Part shown: in pieces, positions 41,198 through 44,557 of the stretch
Layout of the letters: every line of letters starts with the position of its first letter
Numbering within the stretch: position 1 is the stretch's first letter
Source: Candidatus Angelobacter sp.
Lineage (GTDB): Bacteria > Verrucomicrobiota > Verrucomicrobiia > Limisphaerales > AV2
NCBI GenBank assembly: GCA_035607015.1
Contig: DATNDF010000497.1
Location: forward strand, 1 to 44,557
Length of the DNA stretch: 44,557 nucleotides
Reading direction: 5' to 3'
The notes under the pieces: model-generated
What the model saw: only the letters and a program-made list of their open reading frames with translations
Database searches by the model: none
What the model was told of the DNA's origin: nothing
Made by a program: the position numbers and the translations under genes

Positions 41198-44100
41198 GTG
41201 CGATCTTCTCGAAAAACATCCTGGGTCGTGGCCGTTTGCTTTGTGCTGCGCGTAATACACTCGGTGCATGGTCAGATGACGCAGCCGCTCGTGGCAATTC
41301 ACGATTCTGAATTGACGCGTAATCTCGAGACGATGGTTGCCGCACCGCCAACTCCGACGGGTCCCTTTACAACTGGTTTTGAATGGTGGCTGACGGATTG
41401 GCATTACTTCGTCATGCCTGAATCCGTCAAGGAAGCCCTTCGATCGGACGGGACCGCCTTCACGGTTGTGAGCGACGCCAATATCAGCGCCGGCCTCTTG
41501 TTAACCAACGGACAACCAAAATATCCCATTGTCATCAGTCTTGCATCGGAGGCAATCAGCGATGACGAGATCGCGCAGTTTACCAACTATGTCGCGGCCG
41601 GAGGCACGTTGTTCATCGGCTCGTCTGCCTTCACTCGTAACACCAACGGGACAACTCGCGGTGATTTTGCATTCTCCAATGAGATGGGAATTCACATGGT
41701 GAACGCGAGTCTGCAGAATTGGGCGAACAACTCCACGTTTACAAAGACCGTTGATCACCGGATTGTCTCGCACATTCCTGGCGGTGGTTTAACCTGGCAG
41801 ATGCCGCGGTTTTCCGAGGAAGTCCCTACCGGTATATCACCGGATCACTCCCTGCCGAACGTGCATGGAATCTGGCAGGTTCAGCCGACTACGAACGCCG
41901 TGGTACTCGCGCAGGGAGACCTTTTCCCCTATCTGTTGGTAAGACAATATGGGAAGGGCAATTTCGTTTATGATGCCGCAATGCAACCCCTGCTCGGGCA
42001 CAGTTCGTGGGCACCTGGAATGTACGCTTATGTAATTTTCCGCAGGGCCATTGAGTGGGCATTCGAGTCATCCAAACTTCCCGTTCCCAAAGTCAGCCCG
42101 TGGCCTTACCCGTACGACGCCGCGCTGAACGTTCGCCATGACTTTGAGAACACGCCCAGTTTGATCAATTCGATTGAGGCGTCGGCTCAATTTGAGGCGT
42201 CGCTTGGGGTGAAAGGGGATTATTTTTTCTGCACAGGCACTCTTCGACAGGAAATGACGAATTCGCCGGCGACGATCGCAAGCCTTCAGCGCGCCGTAAC
42301 GAACTACGGCGCAACGATAGGCCCGCACAACGGAGGCTTGAAGAACCCAAATAACCCGTCGCTGGTTCTTAGTAATTATGATTATTGGCACTGGGGTCCG
42401 GATGAGGCCTACGACTCCACCAACACTCTACCACCAGGTTACACAAACTGGCAGCATTACGCTGCCACGTCCGTGAGCAACGCGTTTTCGGATGTTGACG
42501 GATGGCTGTTCGGCATAACGAATGGTGGCGGAATAAGACATACTGTGGCGCCAAATTTCAATGCCACGCGTGAAGCTTCCTATCAAATCGAGGAGGCATT
42601 GGGCGTCCGAACAACGGGCGAGCAGAAACTTGGTCCGTTTCCCAGCTGGGTGCTTTCGACCTCGCTCAGCACGGCCGGCAAGCGTTATCCATTCATCAGT
42701 CTGCCGGTGAGCGACTGGTACTTGTGCTATCAGACTTCGCCGCCGTTCTGGGTCTCACAGTCCATGGAAACTATATTTGGTCATACGCCGGGAACTGTCC
42801 GGGAACTGGTGGACTTCTATTACGATCTGGGCGGGTTGATCAACGCATACTCACACAACACTTCCCTGGGGGGAGGGACTGCGGACAACAACCCACGCGA
42901 GTATGTTACGTATGCAGTAACAAAACCGCGAATTTGGCTCGCGAATGCCTCGAGCGTTTACTCGTGGTGGGTGGCCAGGACAAATGCGCAAATCACACCG
43001 GTTTTCACAACCAACGGCAATCAATCGATAATCACTCTCGCCTTAGCCGGTGTGACCGATGCCAACTCCGCGGTCGAAGTGCTGTTGCCGCATCCGTCAG
43101 TCTCAGGGCTGCAGGTCTTCACGAATGGCATTTTAGCATCCGGGAGTAGCTATCGGACGAACGGCCAGGTGGTCAAGATCCTTGCGGGGCCTTCAGTGTT
43201 GACCGCTGAAGTTCGCTACACTCTCAATCCGAAAGCTGTGGGTGACGTTTATAGTGTGCCAGCGGCGACGAACCTGATTGTGGCCGCGCCGGGCGTGCTC
43301 ACAAACGATGAGGTGGGTGTCGGAACGAATCTGACCGCGGCGCTCGTGAGCGGTGCATCCCATGGAACGCTGACCCTGAACACGAACGGCGGTTTTACAT
43401 ATTCACCGAATGCCAACTTTACCGGGACGGATAGTTTCACCTATCAGGCGAATGACGGGGTCGCAACCTCGGATGTGGCCACGGCGACCATCACTGTGAC
43501 TCCTGCTGGTGAGGTCTTTTTCGACGACTTTACCCGGGCAGCAAACGCGGAACCGTTGGCGCCATGGATTCCCGCCCTGGGCGACTGGACCATCACCAAC
43601 GGAATACTGCGAGGGGCGAGTTCCGGTGTGGGAGAATACGCCGATGCATACGTGGCAGGAAACTGGAGCGATTTCAGTCTGGAAACCCAGGTCCAGTTGC
43701 CTGCGGGGGCGCACAACGGCGGTTTGACCGGACGATTGAATCCCCTGAACGGAGCAAGATACGGAGCGGTGATTTATCCGGAAGGAGTGGCTGGTCCATC
43801 CGGAATGGTGGCGCTGGTGAAGTTTTCCACGTGGAGGAGCATCCAGCAGATGCAAATCGCGGAGGCTCCAACAGTAGTCGGCACCGGGGTTCACACCTTA
43901 AAGATGAGGTTTCGAGGAAACAGGATCCGCGTGTATTACGACAATACCCAGGTTATCGACGTTACTGATAACAATTTTGGGGGGCAGCCCGCCTTCACGA
44001 GCGGGGCTATCGGCGCCCACCTTTATACAAGAACCGACCAGGTGACGTTCGTCGATACCTTCGATCAACTGAGTGTTAGTCCCATACCGCCGACGCCGTT

Positions 44101-44557
44101 GGCAGCCGACGACAGCTACACCTTCGCCGAGAACAAGACCTCGGTGGTGTCCGCTCCCGGGGTGTTGAGCAATGATGAATTAGGTCTGGGAACGAACCTG
44201 AGGGCCGAGCTCGCCAGCTCGCCGACACACGGCACACTAACCCTCAACACAAACGGCGGCTTCAGTTACACGCCGACTGCCAGCTATGTTGGAACGGACA
44301 GCTTCACGTATCGGGCCCTTGACAGTATTAGCAATTCCGATCCGGCGACCGTGATCATCACGGTGACGACCAATCATCCTCCGGTCGCGAATGACGACAG
44401 CTATAGTTTTGTCGCGAACACGGTGTTGACGGTGACTTCGGCCGCGGGGGTTTTGATCAATGACACCGACTCTGACGGAGACAGTCTGACGGCGACGCAG
44501 GTCACCGGTCCCACACACGGATCGTTGACGCTTAACGCGAACGGCAGTTTCACCTAC
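41198..44557 (+). CDS. Large secreted protein: amidotransferase-like, NodB-like, lectin-like and cadherin-like domains (3' end missing)
   Basis: An open frame of 1120 codons running off the window. A signal peptide-like start (SSRKTSWVVAVCFVLRVIHS, cleavage near VHG-Q) precedes a glutamine amidotransferase-like fold (about residues 30-300; LRSDGTAFTVVSDANI, GGTLFIGSSAF, YGKGNFVYDAA). A NodB-like domain follows with LNVRHDFENTP (His314, Asp315) and IGPHNGG (His377), but the H-x3-H zinc motif is not clear, so it may be inactive. A cadherin-like repeat at about 682-768, a concanavalin A-like lectin domain at about 772-965, and further cadherin-like repeats come next. The start is GTG; an in-frame stop is at 41135. 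GTG 41156 and TTG 41150 are alternatives. It is probably surface-bound polysaccharide-acting or adhesive; this is inference. Confidence 0.8.
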   Translation, partial: MRSSRKTSWVVAVCFVLRVIHSVHGQMTQPLVAIHDSELTRNLETMVAAPPTPTGPFTTGFEWWLTDWHYFVMPESVKEALRSDGTAFTVVSDANISAGLLLTNGQPKYPIVISLASEAISDDEIAQFTNYVAAGGTLFIGSSAFTRNTNGTTRGDFAFSNEMGIHMVNASLQNWANNSTFTKTVDHRIVSHIPGGGLTWQMPRFSEEVPTGISPDHSLPNVHGIWQVQPTTNAVVLAQGDLFPYLLVRQYGKGNFVYDAAMQPLLGHSSWAPGMYAYVIFRRAIEWAFESSKLPVPKVSPWPYPYDAALNVRHDFENTPSLINSIEASAQFEASLGVKGDYFFCTGTLRQEMTNSPATIASLQRAVTNYGATIGPHNGGLKNPNNPSLVLSNYDYWHWGPDEAYDSTNTLPPGYTNWQHYAATSVSNAFSDVDGWLFGITNGGGIRHTVAPNFNATREASYQIEEALGVRTTGEQKLGPFPSWVLSTSLSTAGKRYPFISLPVSDWYLCYQTSPPFWVSQSMETIFGHTPGTVRELVDFYYDLGGLINAYSHNTSLGGGTADNNPREYVTYAVTKPRIWLANASSVYSWWVARTNAQITPVFTTNGNQSIITLALAGVTDANSAVEVLLPHPSVSGLQVFTNGILASGSSYRTNGQVVKILAGPSVLTAEVRYTLNPKAVGDVYSVPAATNLIVAAPGVLTNDEVGVGTNLTAALVSGASHGTLTLNTNGGFTYSPNANFTGTDSFTYQANDGVATSDVATATITVTPAGEVFFDDFTRAANAEPLAPWIPALGDWTITNGILRGASSGVGEYADAYVAGNWSDFSLETQVQLPAGAHNGGLTGRLNPLNGARYGAVIYPEGVAGPSGMVALVKFSTWRSIQQMQIAEAPTVVGTGVHTLKMRFRGNRIRVYYDNTQVIDVTDNNFGGQPAFTSGAIGAHLYTRTDQVTFVDTFDQLSVSPIPPTPLAADDSYTFAENKTSVVSAPGVLSNDELGLGTNLRAELASSPTHGTLTLNTNGGFSYTPTASYVGTDSFTYRALDSISNSDPATVIITVTTNHPPVANDDSYSFVANTVLTVTSAAGVLINDTDSDGDSLTATQVTGPTHGSLTLNANGSFTY
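43241..44557 (+). repeat. Three cadherin-like repeats (one cut by window end)
   Basis: Copies at about 43241-43500, 44102-44370 and 44383 to the window end, separated by a lectin-like domain between the first and second. Each has the pattern APGVLxND, HGTLTLNxNGGFxYxP and GTDSFTY. The same order of bases is recognisable in DNA for the first two (about three quarters identical by eye in the HGTLTLN region). The third is shorter in view. Such repeats often bind calcium and form adhesive stalks. Confidence 0.8.

Noticed and set aside
15279-44557. PEP-CTERM/exosortase locus
   Set aside because: Such loci share some genes with this one, but no exosortase and no protein with a PEP-CTERM tail was seen.
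1-44557. tRNA, rRNA, CRISPR, insertion sequences, prophage
   Set aside because: No regularly spaced repeats, transposase or integrase genes, or recognisable RNA gene sequences were seen by eye; a covariance-model search would be the decisive test for small RNAs.

Overview
The window looks like chromosomal DNA of a Verrucomicrobiota bacterium, most likely from the Limisphaerales/Pedosphaera side. This is inferred from gene types: DUF1501 and DUF1549/DUF1553 (planctomycete-type cytochrome) proteins, a WD40-cytochrome-PPC fusion, a prepilin-like protein with the C-terminal FFDGH block, MauE-type membrane proteins, moderately high GC and weak Shine-Dalgarno usage. No rRNA, tRNA, CRISPR, transposase or phage gene was seen. 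The window opens with 11 G residues, probably a contig edge, and ends inside a large open gene.

Region 1 (1-3250, + strand): a stand-alone LuxR-type HTH protein, then a compact cassette of an unknown single-pass membrane protein, a MauE-like redox membrane protein, a prepilin-like (pseudopilin) protein and a secreted 93-residue peptide with ten cysteines in its mature part. Starts and stops touch or overlap in the first three cassette genes. The cassette ends at a strong hairpin. Its function is unknown and it is a candidate for an undescribed system.

Region 2 (3307-6284, + strand): a GT-B and a GT-A glycosyltransferase, then an exported FKBP-type prolyl isomerase ending at a clear rho-independent terminator.

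Region 3 (14979 down to 6314, - strand): a five-gene operon of DUF1501, cytochrome/BIG2/DUF1549/DUF1553, a small unknown protein, a Tat-exported PIG-L deacetylase, and a 1235-residue cytochrome-WD40-PPC protein. It resembles the exported carbohydrate-processing modules of Planctomycetes and Verrucomicrobia.

Region 4 (15279-44557, + strand): a Wzx/Wzy-type exopolysaccharide locus. It holds a Wza-like export lipoprotein, a priming sugar-phosphate transferase, a WbpB/WbpD/WbpE-like trio for a diacetamido sugar acid, a Wzc-like co-polymerase whose ATP-binding loop lacks the invariant lysine, a DUF354 protein, a WecB/WbpI-like 2-epimerase, glycosyltransferases, an asparagine synthase-like amidotransferase (possibly making a uronamide, as WbpS does), a polymerase/ligase, a NodB-like hydrolase, two hexapeptide acyltransferases, a glycosyltransferase-methyltransferase fusion, a Wzx flippase, and two large secreted proteins (a beta-helix protein behind a sigma-54-type promoter, and an unfinished amidotransferase-like/NodB-like/lectin/cadherin protein). 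Together these can prime, build, flip, polymerise, export and modify an acidic, possibly amidated, polysaccharide.

The most unusual signal is non-coding. Two gaps 24 kb apart, before the priming transferase (16209-16343) and before the unfinished secreted protein (40775-40907), share a palindromic box and a second block at almost the same spacing (117 and 115 bases). This suggests a common control element for polymer synthesis and a surface protein. At the first site it leads into a 13-codon leader ORF containing a hairpin and ending in tandem stops just before the GTG start of the transferase.
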